Positions 37,352-47,200 of a stretch of 64,000 nt of DNA are shown piece by piece. The notes below the pieces were generated by a model. The model saw only the letters and a program-made list of their open reading frames with translations, ran no database searches and was not told the DNA's origin. Made by a program: the position numbers and the translations under genes. The stretch comes from B1 sp034439755. GTDB taxonomy: Bacteria; Bacteroidota; Bacteroidia; UKL13-3. The DNA is taken from positions 15,240-79,239 of the forward strand of contig JAWXAZ010000117.1 of NCBI GenBank assembly GCA_034439755.1. The letters run 5' to 3'. Position 1 is the stretch's first letter; each line of letters begins with the position of its first letter.

Positions 37352-39427
37352 ATGAATTTGGATGAGGCAAAAAATAGGATTGAGGAACTTTCGCAATCGT
37401 TAAATTTACATAATTACAATTATTATATTTTATCGAAACCCAGCATCAGCGATTTTGATTTTGATCACTTGTTAAAGGAGTTGGATGGCTTGGAAAATGC
37501 TTTTCCGCAATTTGCTTCTGCCAATTCGCCTACCCAACAAGTGGGGGGAGATATTACCAAAAACTTTGTTCAGGTAAAGCACAAATACCCTATGTTGAGT
37601 TTGGGGAATACATACTCTAGCGAGGAATTGGGGGAATTTGACCAAAGGGTTAGAAAAACCATTGGTGCCGATTTTACTTATGTATGTGAGTTAAAATTTG
37701 ATGGCTTGGCCATTAGCATTACCTACGAAAATGGCCTTTTGGCGCGGGCGGTTACGCGTGGAGATGGCGTTGAGGGCGATGATGTAACGGCAAATGTAAA
37801 AACGATAAGGAGCATTCCGCATCAATTAAAGGGCAACTACCCTCCTATTTTTGATATACGCGGTGAAATTTTTATGCACCGAAAAACATTTGATAGGCTG
37901 AACCAAACGCTTAAAAAAGAGTTGTTGGATCAAGGCGTAGATGAGGATAAAATTGCCGAAAGGTTATACAAAAATCCGCGCAATTTTGCCTCTGGCAGTT
38001 TAAAAATGCAGGACTCTCGTGAGGTAGCCAAACGATCTTTGGATGCCTTTTTATACTTTGTGTACACCGATGAAAACCTGAGTGCTACGCATGCCGAAAG
38101 CCTTGAATTGGCGAGGTCTTGGGGCTTTATGGTAAGCGATCATTATGAGGTTTGTAAAAGCTTACCAGAGGTATTGGCGTTCATTAAAAAATACGATAAC
38201 GAACGGCACCATTTGAGTTATGAAATAGATGGGGTGGTGATTAAAGTAAATGAGTATGCGCATCAAAAAGAATTGGGCTTTACGGCCAAGATTCCGCGTT
38301 GGGCAATCTCGTATAAATATAAAGCAGAAACGGCAGAAAGTGTTTTACAAAAGGTGAGTTTTCAGGTGGGCAGAACGGGTGCTATTACGCCAGTTGCCAA
38401 CTTAAAGCCTGTGCAGCTTGCCGGCACTACGGTAAAACGTGCAAGTTTGTACAATGCAGATGAAATTGAGCGCTTAGATTTATATGAGCACGATACGGTT
38501 TTTGTGGAAAAAGGCGGCGAAATTATTCCTAAAATTACGGGAGTAGATGTGAGTAAGCGCGATTTATTTACCCGTAAAATTGAGTATATTACCCATTGTC
38601 CGGAATGCGGAACCTTGCTGGTAAGAAAAGAAGGCGAAGCCATTCATTATTGCCCAAACGATAGTCACTGCGCCCCGCAATTGATTGGCCGCATGGAGCA
38701 TTTCATTTCTCGTAGGGCTATGAATATTGAAGGCTTGGGCGGAGAAACCGTAGCAGGTTTATTTCACAAAGGTTTGGTTCGATCCTATGCCGATTTATAT
38801 GAATTAACTTACGATCAATTGAACGGACTAGAGTTTGAATCGGAAGAAGATGCGGAAGGCAAAAAGAAAAAAAGATCCATTAAAGAAAAGGGCGCCAACA
38901 ATATTATCAAAGGCATAGAGGCGTCTAAAGCCATTCCATTTGAGCGCGTTTTGTTTTCTTTGGGCATACGCATGATTGGCGAAACGGTGGCGAAAAAATT
39001 GGCTCAGCACTTTGGAACCATTGAAAAACTAATAGCTGCCTCTGCCACAGAATTAGGCGAAATACATGAAATTGGCGATAAGATTGCGGAGAATTTAATT
39101 CGGTTTTTTGCCGATGAAGACAATGTAAAATTGGTTTTTCGCTTAAAAGAATCTGGCTTACAAATGGAAGTGGTTTACGATGCTCATGAGATAAGAAGCA
39201 ATAAGCTAGCAGGCCAAACTTTTTTGGTATCGGGCAGTTTTTCTATAAGCAGAGACGACTTAAAAAAGCTCATTGAACGCAATGGAGGTAAGAATGTAGG
39301 GAGCATTTCAAAATCGCTTAACTACCTCATTGCCGGCGATAAAATGGGTCCAGAAAAACTAAAGAAAGCCACCGATTTAAATATTGCGATGTTGAGTGAG
39401 GCAGAGTTTATGGGCATGATTTCTTGA
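37352..39427 (+). CDS. ligA: NAD-dependent DNA ligase
   Basis: Seals nicks in replication and repair using NAD. It has 691 residues. The adenylated lysine K115 is in ELKFDGLAI. The OB domain is followed by a four-cysteine zinc site (CPECG...CPNDSHC), helix-hairpin-helix repeats, and a C-terminal BRCT domain (about 610-691, KLAGQTFLVSGSFSISRDDLK). The gene is complete and normal in length. Its last 80 or so bases are repeated twice more just downstream. Confidence 0.97.
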   Translation: MNLDEAKNRIEELSQSLNLHNYNYYILSKPSISDFDFDHLLKELDGLENAFPQFASANSPTQQVGGDITKNFVQVKHKYPMLSLGNTYSSEELGEFDQRVRKTIGADFTYVCELKFDGLAISITYENGLLARAVTRGDGVEGDDVTANVKTIRSIPHQLKGNYPPIFDIRGEIFMHRKTFDRLNQTLKKELLDQGVDEDKIAERLYKNPRNFASGSLKMQDSREVAKRSLDAFLYFVYTDENLSATHAESLELARSWGFMVSDHYEVCKSLPEVLAFIKKYDNERHHLSYEIDGVVIKVNEYAHQKELGFTAKIPRWAISYKYKAETAESVLQKVSFQVGRTGAITPVANLKPVQLAGTTVKRASLYNADEIERLDLYEHDTVFVEKGGEIIPKITGVDVSKRDLFTRKIEYITHCPECGTLLVRKEGEAIHYCPNDSHCAPQLIGRMEHFISRRAMNIEGLGGETVAGLFHKGLVRSYADLYELTYDQLNGLEFESEEDAEGKKKKRSIKEKGANNIIKGIEASKAIPFERVLFSLGIRMIGETVAKKLAQHFGTIEKLIAASATELGEIHEIGDKIAENLIRFFADEDNVKLVFRLKESGLQMEVVYDAHEIRSNKLAGQTFLVSGSFSISRDDLKKLIERNGGKNVGSISKSLNYLIAGDKMGPEKLKKATDLNIAMLSEAEFMGMIS

Positions 39428-39597
39428 TTGAAATGGGTATGGAAAAACTAAAGAAAGCCACCGATTTAAATGTTGAGTGAGGCGGAGTTTATGGGCATGA
39501 TTTCTTGATTGAAATGGGTCTGAAAAAACTAAAGAAAGCCACCGATTTAAATGTTGAGTAAGGCAGAGTTTATGGGCATGATTTCTTGATTGAAACA
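39342..39597 (+). repeat. Tandem triplication of the ligA 3' end
   Basis: Copy 1 lies within ligA (from 39342), copy 2 starts at 39431 and copy 3 at 39512, running to about 39597. Each contains AAACTAAAGAAAGCCACCGA and GAGTTTATGGGCATGATTTC. Copies 2 and 3 share an 8-base deletion relative to copy 1, giving an 81-bp period. They are non-coding in the ligA sense after the first stop. Confidence 0.95.
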
Positions 39598-39625
39598 ACA
39601 AAGTAATCAGCTAAAAATAAAAGTG

Positions 39626-39633
39626 TATTTTTG
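39626..39633 (+). promoter_or_regulatory. -7 element for mnmE
   Basis: TATTTTTG (exact TAnnTTTG) only 5 bp before the mnmE ATG. A transcript from it would be nearly leaderless. Confidence 0.45.
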
Positions 39634-39638
39634 CCCAC

Positions 39639-41024
39639 ATGAGTTACTATCACGGCAGAAACATTGAAGAAACAATTTGCGCCCTCGCTACACCCGCGGG
39701 AGTTGGCGCCATAGGCGTTATACGAGTGAGCGGCAACCATGCCATTGAAATGGTGAACCAAATTTTTAAGGGTACAAATTTAGAAGAAGCGCTCAGTCAT
39801 ACCCTACATTTTGGCAAAATAATGGAAGATACTGTGGTGATAGATGAGGTATTGGCCAGTGTTTTTGTTGCCCCCAAGAGTTATACCGGCGAACATACCA
39901 TTGAATTATCTTGCCATGGTTCGCCCTATATACAGCAGCGCATTCTTGAGTTGCTTATTAAACGAGGCGCTAGGTTGGCTCAGCCCGGAGAATTTACCTT
40001 GCGCGCTTTTTTAAACAAAAAATTAGATTTATCGCAAGCCGAAGCCGTTGCCGATTTAATTGCTTCCAACTCTGAGATGAGCCATAAAACGGCCATGAAT
40101 CAAATGCGCGGCGGCTTTAGCAAAGAGATAATGTTGTTAAAAGAGCAGTTGGTAAACTTTGCCTCCTTGATAGAATTGGAATTAGATTTTAGCGAAGAAG
40201 ATGTGGAGTTTGCCAGCAGGCCAGAGCTTAAAAGTTTGGTACAAAAATTATTCGGTTTGATCCAATCCTTGGTTCAGACATTTAAAATGGGCAATGCCAT
40301 TAAAAACGGCGTACCCACAGTAATTGCTGGCCGCCCAAACGCCGGAAAATCTACCTTATTGAACGCCTTGGTGAAAGAAGAGCGCGCCATCGTAAGCGCC
40401 ATTGCCGGCACCACCCGCGATACCATAGAAGAAGCATTTGTGATAGACGGCATTGTATTTAGGTTGATAGATACGGCAGGAATTCGCGAGCATACATCGG
40501 ATGTAATTGAGAGCATAGGCATAGAAAAAACGCACGAGAAAATAAGACAAGCCAGCATTGTTTTGTACTTATTTGATGTGCTAGAAACCTCCTTGGTTCA
40601 GCTTGAAGCGGAGCTCCTCCCCTTCTCTAGCATGGATTTGGTATTGATACCCATTGGCAACAAAATAGACCTCGCAGATGCGAAGCAAATACGCGAAAAG
40701 TTTTCGGTTCGAACCGACATTTTATATTTGTCGAGCAAGGACCAAACCGGCATGGAACAGTTAAACGCCCGCTTAAAACAAGTGATAGACAAAGACCAAA
40801 TAAACAACGACGTTATCCTTACTAATGTACGCCATTACCAAGCGCTCAGTTTAGCTGGAGAATCGCTCCAAAACGTATTAGAAAGTATGTCTATAGGCCG
40901 CAGCGGCGAACTACTTGCCTTTGACATAAGGAAATCCATATTTCACTTGGGCGAAATTGTAGGCGATATAACCACAGATGATTTGCTAGAGAATATTTTT
41001 AGCAAGTTTTGTATTGGAAAGTAA
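39639..41024 (+). CDS. mnmE: tRNA modification GTPase MnmE
   Basis: With MnmG, installs carboxymethylaminomethyl groups on wobble uridine of tRNAs. 461 residues. The N-terminal folate-binding domain starts ICALATPAGVGAIGVIRVSG. The G domain has G1 GRPNAGKST (from 231), the G3 motif DTAGIRE, and G4 as NKID. The C-terminus is the invariant FCIGK with the essential cysteine. It is the last core gene; an accessory island starts directly after it. Confidence 0.97.
   Translation: MSYYHGRNIEETICALATPAGVGAIGVIRVSGNHAIEMVNQIFKGTNLEEALSHTLHFGKIMEDTVVIDEVLASVFVAPKSYTGEHTIELSCHGSPYIQQRILELLIKRGARLAQPGEFTLRAFLNKKLDLSQAEAVADLIASNSEMSHKTAMNQMRGGFSKEIMLLKEQLVNFASLIELELDFSEEDVEFASRPELKSLVQKLFGLIQSLVQTFKMGNAIKNGVPTVIAGRPNAGKSTLLNALVKEERAIVSAIAGTTRDTIEEAFVIDGIVFRLIDTAGIREHTSDVIESIGIEKTHEKIRQASIVLYLFDVLETSLVQLEAELLPFSSMDLVLIPIGNKIDLADAKQIREKFSVRTDILYLSSKDQTGMEQLNARLKQVIDKDQINNDVILTNVRHYQALSLAGESLQNVLESMSIGRSGELLAFDIRKSIFHLGEIVGDITTDDLLENIFSKFCIGK
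41007..41024 (+). other. Putative attachment site at the mnmE 3' end
   Basis: TTTTGTATTGGAAAGTAA (the FCIGK-stop codons) matches 16 of 18 bases of the attachment site used by the SGI1-type islands in trmE/thdF (TTCTGTATTGGGAAGTAA). No second copy was noticed in the window, and no integrase gene is visible. Confidence 0.45.
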
Positions 41025-41116
41025 CTATCTTTCCTTTGTTTGCTATGTGCTTGTTTTTGTAAACCTTAATCGTTAGTACCTGTCTTTTATTTGTTGCCAA
41101 ACTACTCTTTTTTACC

Positions 41117-41124
41117 TATATTTG
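41117..41124 (+). promoter_or_regulatory. -7 element before the DUF3987 remnant
   Basis: TATATTTG (exact match), preceded by TTTTTTACC. The same T-rich ACC + TATATTTG arrangement recurs upstream of the XRE regulator at 42634-42650. Confidence 0.45.
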
Positions 41125-41159
41125 TTGTCTAACTGTTGCCCTGATTTGTTGCCCAAAAC

Positions 41160-42526
41160 TTGCAAAGTGCAGAACAGCAAACACCGCAGGAGGACTATCT
41201 AAAAGCTACTCCAACCGTACCCGAAGAACTGTATTTGCAAATGCCAGAATTGTTGCAGCATGTTGCAATGGCATTTACCGATGAAAGAGAACGGGATGTT
41301 TTCTCACAGGTGCATTGGCAATTCTTAGCGGATGTTTGCCCGGTGTAAAAGGTGTGTTTGCAGGTAACGAAGTTTTTCCGAATATGTTTTCCTTCGCCAT
41401 TGCCCCGGCAGCAAGCGGAAAAGGAGCTTTGAAATTTGCCAAGATGATGGCAGACGATTACCATAGCTTTGTACTGAAAGCAAGCCGTGAGGCAGAATCA
41501 CAATACAATCAGGAATTATCCGAACACAAGCAGAAAATCAGCAGTAAAAAGAAAGGTGACACCTCCACCGAAGAAGGACCCTCCAAACCAACTTTCAAAG
41601 TAGTGTACATTCCGGCAAATACAAGTTATGCGAAAATCCTTTGGCACTTGGAGCAGTAGGAGGACACAGGCATTATTTGCGAAACAGAAGCCGACACCCT
41701 GGGCAACGTATTTAAACAAGAGTGGGGTTCCTATTCCGATATGCTTTGCAAATCGTTCCACCACGAAAGATTATCCAGTTCCCGAAAAGGCAACAATGAA
41801 TTTACAGGAGTAAATGCTCCAAGCTTATCCATTGCCTTATCAGGCACACCCAATCAGGTAACAGGGTTAATATCCTCTTCCGAAGATGGTTTGTTCAGCC
41901 GTTTCATTTTCTATGCTTTTAAGGTGGAGCAAAAATGGAAAGATGTTTCACCCAATGCCAACAACATCAACCTCACCGAGCATTTCAAAATATTGTCAGG
42001 CAAAGTGTTTAACATGGTGCAGTTCCTGCAACAGGAAGAAACCATTGTAACCCTTACCACCGAACAATGGCAGCAGCTAAACCAAACCTGTGAGGCATGG
42101 CTCAATGAAGTAACCATGTTCACAGCCGAAGAAGCCGCCAGTATCGTAAAACGCCTGGGCTTAATTCTGTAACGTATGGCAATGCTGTTTACCGCCTTGC
42201 GGAAATTTGAAAACGGAGAAGCCGCCAGTCAGATAGCATTCACCGATGAAGATTTCAGCACCGCTTTGCGGTTGGCCGAAATATACTTCCACCACAGTAT
42301 TTTAATGTTCAACAACCTGCCAAAGCAAAGCGATGCCACGCAATTCAAAACAGGCGACAGCAAACGCAAATTCTTTGATGCTTTGCAGCCCGAATTTACC
42401 CGCCAACAAGCCGTTGAAACTGGCAAGCAGTTTCAGCTTTCTCCCCGTACCGTGGATGATATACTCCACAATGCCACCAGCAAGGCTTTGGAAAAGCTGA
42501 AGGCAGGGCATTACCGCAAAATCTAA
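41160..42526 (+). pseudogene. DUF3987 mobile-element protein, degraded
   Basis: A DUF3987-family protein (large helicase/primase-like proteins of integrative elements) recoverable across three lesions. The N-terminal part (QTPQEDYLKATPTVPEELY) is in one frame. A missing base near 41302 moves the match to the next frame (ALAILSGCLPGVKGVFAGN and the P-loop-like APAASGKGALKFAK). A TAG at 41657 interrupts WHLEQ/EDTGIICETEAD. A TAA at 42170 interrupts KRLGLIL/RMAMLFTALRKFEN. The tail continues to 42526. The true N-terminus is unclear; only a TTG is available at 41160. It is a relic of the element that brought the island, or of an earlier insertion at the same site. Confidence 0.85.
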
Positions 42527-42578
42527 CCCCCTTTTCCCACCCCTACATTGTTGCCCATACTGCCAAACAGATGAGGCT

Positions 42579-42623
42579 TTTGCGTTGTTTGCAGACTTTG
42601 CAACTCTTGCAAACTTTGCAACC
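42579..42623 (+). repeat. Five-copy 9-bp repeat upstream of the BREX promoter
   Basis: Five head-to-tail 9-mers: TTTGCGTTG (42579), TTTGCAGAC (42588), TTTGCAACT (42597), CTTGCAAAC (42606) and TTTGCAACC (42615). The consensus is TTTGCAAAC. They end 19 bp before the -7 element. Confidence 0.75.
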
Positions 42624-42642
42624 TTACTTTCATTTTTACCTG

Positions 42643-42650
42643 TATATTTG
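42643..42650 (+). promoter_or_regulatory. -7 promoter element of the XRE-BREX operon
   Basis: TATATTTG (exact TAnnTTTG), 29 bp before the XRE start. A TTTG at 42615-42618, inside the last 9-bp repeat, is a possible -33 at slightly long spacing. Confidence 0.6.
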
Positions 42651-42655
42651 CCAAT

Positions 42656-42666
42656 ACTTGACAAGT
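42656..42666. promoter_or_regulatory. Palindromic operator candidate
   Basis: ACTTGACAAGT is a perfect 5+1+5 palindrome lying at about the transcription start, between the -7 element and the XRE gene. This is where an autoregulating XRE repressor would be expected to bind. Confidence 0.5.
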
Positions 42667-42679
42667 CAATATTAAAACA

Positions 42680-42982
42680 ATGGAAAGTCAGTTTGGTAAT
42701 AAAATAAGAGCACTCAGAGAAACGCAGCATTTATACTTGCGGCAGGTTGCTCCATTACTTGAAATGGACACGGCACAGCTAAGTAAAATTGAAAAAGGAC
42801 TTCGACAAATAAAACGGGAACTAATACCCATTCTTGCCGAAATTCTAAAAACGGATAAAGACCAATTGCAAACCCTTTGGCTTGCCGACCAAATATATGC
42901 TGTTGTTAAGGATGAAAAATTTGCGAATGAAGCCATGCAGGTAGCTGACAAGAAAATAAATTTAAAGAAGAAAAAAAAGTAG
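42680..42982 (+). CDS. XRE-family helix-turn-helix regulator
   Basis: A 100-residue DNA-binding protein. Helix-turn-helix at about residues 6-62 (KIRALRETQHLYLRQVAPLLEMDTAQLSKIEKGLRQIKRELI). The tail is lysine-rich (KKINLKKKKK). Its stop overlaps the GTG start of brxA, so it is the first gene of the BREX operon and probably its autoregulator, acting at the palindrome just upstream. Such control would hold back BREX until methylation is established (inference). Confidence 0.9.
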   Translation: MESQFGNKIRALRETQHLYLRQVAPLLEMDTAQLSKIEKGLRQIKRELIPILAEILKTDKDQLQTLWLADQIYAVVKDEKFANEAMQVADKKINLKKKKK

Positions 42983-43716
42983 TGAAGAAAATAAAAACAT
43001 ATACCGTCCATACCGCCAGAACAATGATGTTTTTGGAACTTGAGAAAGTAATGAATTTCTCCATTCAAAATGACAACTACAGGGAGGCCATGCAAAATAA
43101 TGTTTTTAATAAAAAATCTCAAGATGGTATAAAGAAAACGAGTGGGTTCTTATCACAGCTTTATAAATTCGATATTTCATCAAATAAGTTTAAGGCTTTT
43201 AAATATTTTTGGTCAATTGCTGAAGAAGCTGAAAAACCAGTTTTAGCAATTGTGTTTGCTATAACAAATGATTATTTATTGCAAGAAAGCGTTTCGACAA
43301 TCTCACAAAGAAAAATTGGTGAAAAAGCTAACATCGAAAGCATAGAAGAGAATATAGAGAAATATCATCCGAATCGCTTTACTAAAAACACTCTAAGATC
43401 TATTGCTAAAAACATTGCAAGCTCTTGGAAACAGGCTGGGTTCATCACAGGTAAAATAAAAAATATTAGGTCCGAACCTATAATCACATATAGAATTGTA
43501 TCTTTTGCGATGCTACTTGCTTTTTTAAATGGTGTTAGAGGAGATTTTATTTTTCACAACAATGCCCTGCTAGCATTGTGCCAGAGTGAAAGCAAAATTA
43601 GGGAGCTATCTGTTGAGGCTTCAAAAAGGGATTTAATGCAATATCAGTTTGCCGGAAATATAACTTCTATTTCATTCGATAATTTAATAAACAAAATTGG
43701 AATTGATGCAATCTAA
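42982..43716 (+). CDS. brxA: BREX protein BrxA (DUF1819)
   Basis: A 244-residue soluble protein of the BrxA/DUF1819 family, a small DNA-binding component of BREX. The N-terminal HTARTMMFLELEKVMNF and the mid-protein NRFTKNTLRSIAKNIASSWKQAGFITGK are recognisable family segments. Start is a GTG overlapping the XRE stop. An internal ATG at 43024 would remove the conserved N-terminus. It overlaps brxB by 11 bp. It is somewhat longer than typical BrxA (about 200 residues). Confidence 0.85.
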   Translation: MKKIKTYTVHTARTMMFLELEKVMNFSIQNDNYREAMQNNVFNKKSQDGIKKTSGFLSQLYKFDISSNKFKAFKYFWSIAEEAEKPVLAIVFAITNDYLLQESVSTISQRKIGEKANIESIEENIEKYHPNRFTKNTLRSIAKNIASSWKQAGFITGKIKNIRSEPIITYRIVSFAMLLAFLNGVRGDFIFHNNALLALCQSESKIRELSVEASKRDLMQYQFAGNITSISFDNLINKIGIDAI

Positions 43717-44251
43717 AATAGACCAACTAATAAACGCCTATGAATCTGTGGTAAACGAGCCTTGGGCTTCATCATTGTCTGGCCAAGAAAGAATTTGGTT
43801 CTTAGTATATGACCCAGCAGAACAGAGAAAAATTGACCTTAGAATGGGCGACTTTGAAACAACTACCATTAAAGCTCAAAAAAAATGGATGAGCATATCC
43901 TTGAAAAACTGTTTTCCGCTTTGGATGTCTATGCATGATTACAAAGAGGAATATTTCAATGACCCTGAAAGTTTGGTTGACCAACTTGAAGCAGAATTTA
44001 AACAGTTTGCTATTGATTATATGATAACAGAAATTGAAAAATTAAGAACAGATGATAATACTTTAATTGCAGTGAGAGATATATCATCACTGTTTGGTTT
44101 TAATCGAATGTCGGATGTTCTTTCTGGATGCTCAAATTCATTTAAAGGGAGAATGCTTTTATTCTTTCCAGGCGAATATGACAAAAATCAATACCGACTT
44201 TTGGATGCAAGAGACGGATGGAATTATTTAGCAAGACCTATAACAGCATAA
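43706..44251 (+). CDS. brxB: BREX protein BrxB (DUF1788)
   Basis: A 181-residue protein of the DUF1788/BrxB family. Recognisable by ERIWFLVYDPAEQRKIDLRMGDFE at the N-terminus and LLDARDGWNYLARPI at the C-terminus. Its biochemical role in BREX is not established; it is needed for defence in the E. coli system. The ATG at 43706 overlaps the brxA end; a TTG at 43697 is less likely. brxC follows after 9 bp. Confidence 0.88.
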   Translation: MQSKIDQLINAYESVVNEPWASSLSGQERIWFLVYDPAEQRKIDLRMGDFETTTIKAQKKWMSISLKNCFPLWMSMHDYKEEYFNDPESLVDQLEAEFKQFAIDYMITEIEKLRTDDNTLIAVRDISSLFGFNRMSDVLSGCSNSFKGRMLLFFPGEYDKNQYRLLDARDGWNYLARPITA

Positions 44252-44260
44252 TTAATAAAG

Positions 44261-47200
44261 ATGAAAAATAAAGAGCTTTTCACCCTAAATCCTGACGAGA
44301 ATAACCTCATAAATGATGGTGTAGTAGAAATTAATACAGCAAAAGACGATAACGGTCTTAAAATAATTAGACATGAACTTAAAACCTTTGTCTGTGAAGG
44401 TGAATATCAAAAAGGTATCTATCGTATTTTAGATACATTCCTAAAACATATTGACGAGCCAAGACAGCCAGCAGTTTGGGTGAGTGGTTTTTTTGGTAGT
44501 GGTAAATCACATTTGGTAAAAATGTTGGGATACCTATGGGAAGACTTCAAATTTCCTAATGGGGACTTTGCAAAAAAAATAAAGTCGCTACCCCAAGATG
44601 TAAATGATTTGTTTATTGAATTGGAGAGAAAGCAAAATACTTACGGTAAACTTTCTATTTCGGGTACTTTAAAAGATTTTCCTTCTGCCGATATTCGTTA
44701 CTCCTTCCTTCAATTATTTTTAAATGAACTAGGCTTGCCGCAGCAATACCATCATTTTAAATTTGTTTATTGGGCTAAACAAGAAGGCATTTACCACCAG
44801 TTAAAAACAATTGTTGAAGCTCAAGGTAAAGACTTTAAAAAAGAATATGAGAATCTATTTGTTTCATCAACCATTGCTAAAGCCATACTAGATTTAAAAC
44901 CTGGGTTTGCTGAAAATGAAGCAAAAGTAAAGGAGAATTTTAAAGCCAATTTCAAACGGATTGATAGCATTAATAGAGAACAATTAATTGATACGATTAA
45001 GACCGAAATTTTGCCAATGTTTTTTGGCGATAAAATTCCATTAACCTTAATTGTATTGGATGAAGTTCAACAGTTCATCGGCACTGAAGGAAATAAAAGT
45101 ATTGACGTTCAAAATTTAGCACAAGATTTATGTAGCAATTTCGATTCTAAATTTCTACTCATTGGTACTGGCCAAAATTCACTTTCTGAAACTAACCTTT
45201 TGCAACGTTTGCAAGACCGTTTCACAGTTAAAGTTTCATTGTCAGATGCAGATGTAGAAACAGTAACAAGAAAAACCGTTTTAGAAAAAAAACCAACTGC
45301 AATAAGTGCAATTGACAAAAAACTAGAGGCATCATTAGGTGAAATTTCACGTAATCTTTCTGGAACCGACTTTGGCTATGTTACTAGCGATAAAAACACT
45401 TTAGTAGCTGATTATCCTATACTTCCCTCCACTCGTAAATTTTGGAAAAAAATATTACAAGTAATTGATACTGCTGGTACATCAGGCCAACTAAGAAGTC
45501 AGCTAAGAATTGTAGATGAAAGTTTAAAGAAAGTTGCTGATAAAGATTTGGGTTTTATTGTTCCTGGTGATTTGATTTTTGAGCAAAAACAATCACAATT
45601 GCTGCAAAATGCTTTACTGCTTAATGAAACAAACAATTTAATTGTTGGCAGAAAAGCTCAAGGTGGCGACAGCACATTGGAAGGCAGAATTTTGAGTGTT
45701 GTATTTTTAATTGACCAACTTCCTAAAGATACATCAGGTAAGCGTTTGAAGTCTGACGAAAATACCATTGCTGAACTATTACTGGATAATCTAAATGAAA
45801 CCTCTGATAAATTTAGAACTAAAATAAAAGAACTCATTTCAAAACTTGCGGTTGAAAAAATACTAATGCCTATTGGTGATGAGTATAAACTGCAAACAAA
45901 AGTTGGGCAAGAATGGGAACAAGAATATACCATTCAAGCTCAAAAGTTAGGAGGCTCAGGTGATGATTTGATTCAAGGATTACGAAAAGAAAAAATTATT
46001 GGTTTCTTTAAAGACAAAACCAAAACCATCAATGTAACGCAAGGTGTTTCTAAGCAAAATCGTGAATTTGATTTGTGGGATAAAAACACAACACCAAGTA
46101 CAGAACATAAATTGAATTTATGGGTAAGAGATGGTTGGTATGAAAATGAAAGTACTGTACTTGATGAAATAAGAGCAGCTGGTAGCGATTACCCATTAGC
46201 ATACATATTTGTAAAAAAGTTCAGAGACCCCGAGTTACGATTAGAGATAATAAAATTCCTTGCTGCCGGTTTTACCCTTGATGCAAAGGGCTTGCCATCT
46301 TCGCTTGAAGCTGAACAGGCTAAAAAAAGTATGGAAACACGCAAGGGTCTTGCGAAAATAGCAATAGAAGATATTATTGACCGTATTTGCAAAGAATCGT
46401 CTGTTATTTTAGCAGGTGGCAACATCATTCAGAAAGGAAATATTAGGGAGAATATTGAGGAAGCTCTGAGTGGTATTGCCGATAGGCAATTTCCTGAATT
46501 TAAAAGTAAGGCAGACTTTGCAAATTGGGGGCAAGCATTAACAAAAGCGATTGCTACAAATCCCGATGCACTCAATGCAATTGGTTACAGTGGCGATGTA
46601 GTTGCACATCCAGTATCAGCCGAGATATTAAGATTCATTGGCAATACCAGCAAACAAGGTAAAGAATTTAGAAATTTATTCAGTAAGTCACCTTATGGTT
46701 GGAGTCAGGATGCTATTGATACCATCTTGATAATGCTAAAGAATACGCAACTTATTTCATGCGATGAACCTTCCTTAATAGTATCAAAAATAAACAATGC
46801 AACCTTTAAAAAAGAAGTCCATATTCTTGCAGCAAAAGATAAAATTGCCATCAAAAGCTTGTTCCAAAAAGCAGGTATTTCATGTCCTTCAAATCAAGAG
46901 ATATTTCCATTTTCAAATACTTATTTAGAGAAATTAAAACAACTAGCAGCTAATATTAGTGGCGATGCACCAAAACCTGAGCCCATAAATATTGAATTAA
47001 TAAAGGATATAGAAAATAAGCAAGGCAACGAGCGATTACTGGCTATTATTGAACAACAAACAACCCTGCACAACTATTATGAAGATTGGCTTGCAAAAGA
47101 CAAACTGGTAGCAGCAAGATTGCCACTTTGGGTTTTATTAAGTGACCTTTCTGGCCAAGCTCCTGACCATGCAGATTTTGAATCCTTAAAAATAGAAATA

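Noticed and set aside
39377..39601. Minus-strand repeat protein opposite the ligA end
   Set aside because: It is the antisense reading of the 81-bp ligA duplication and has no homology or start context.
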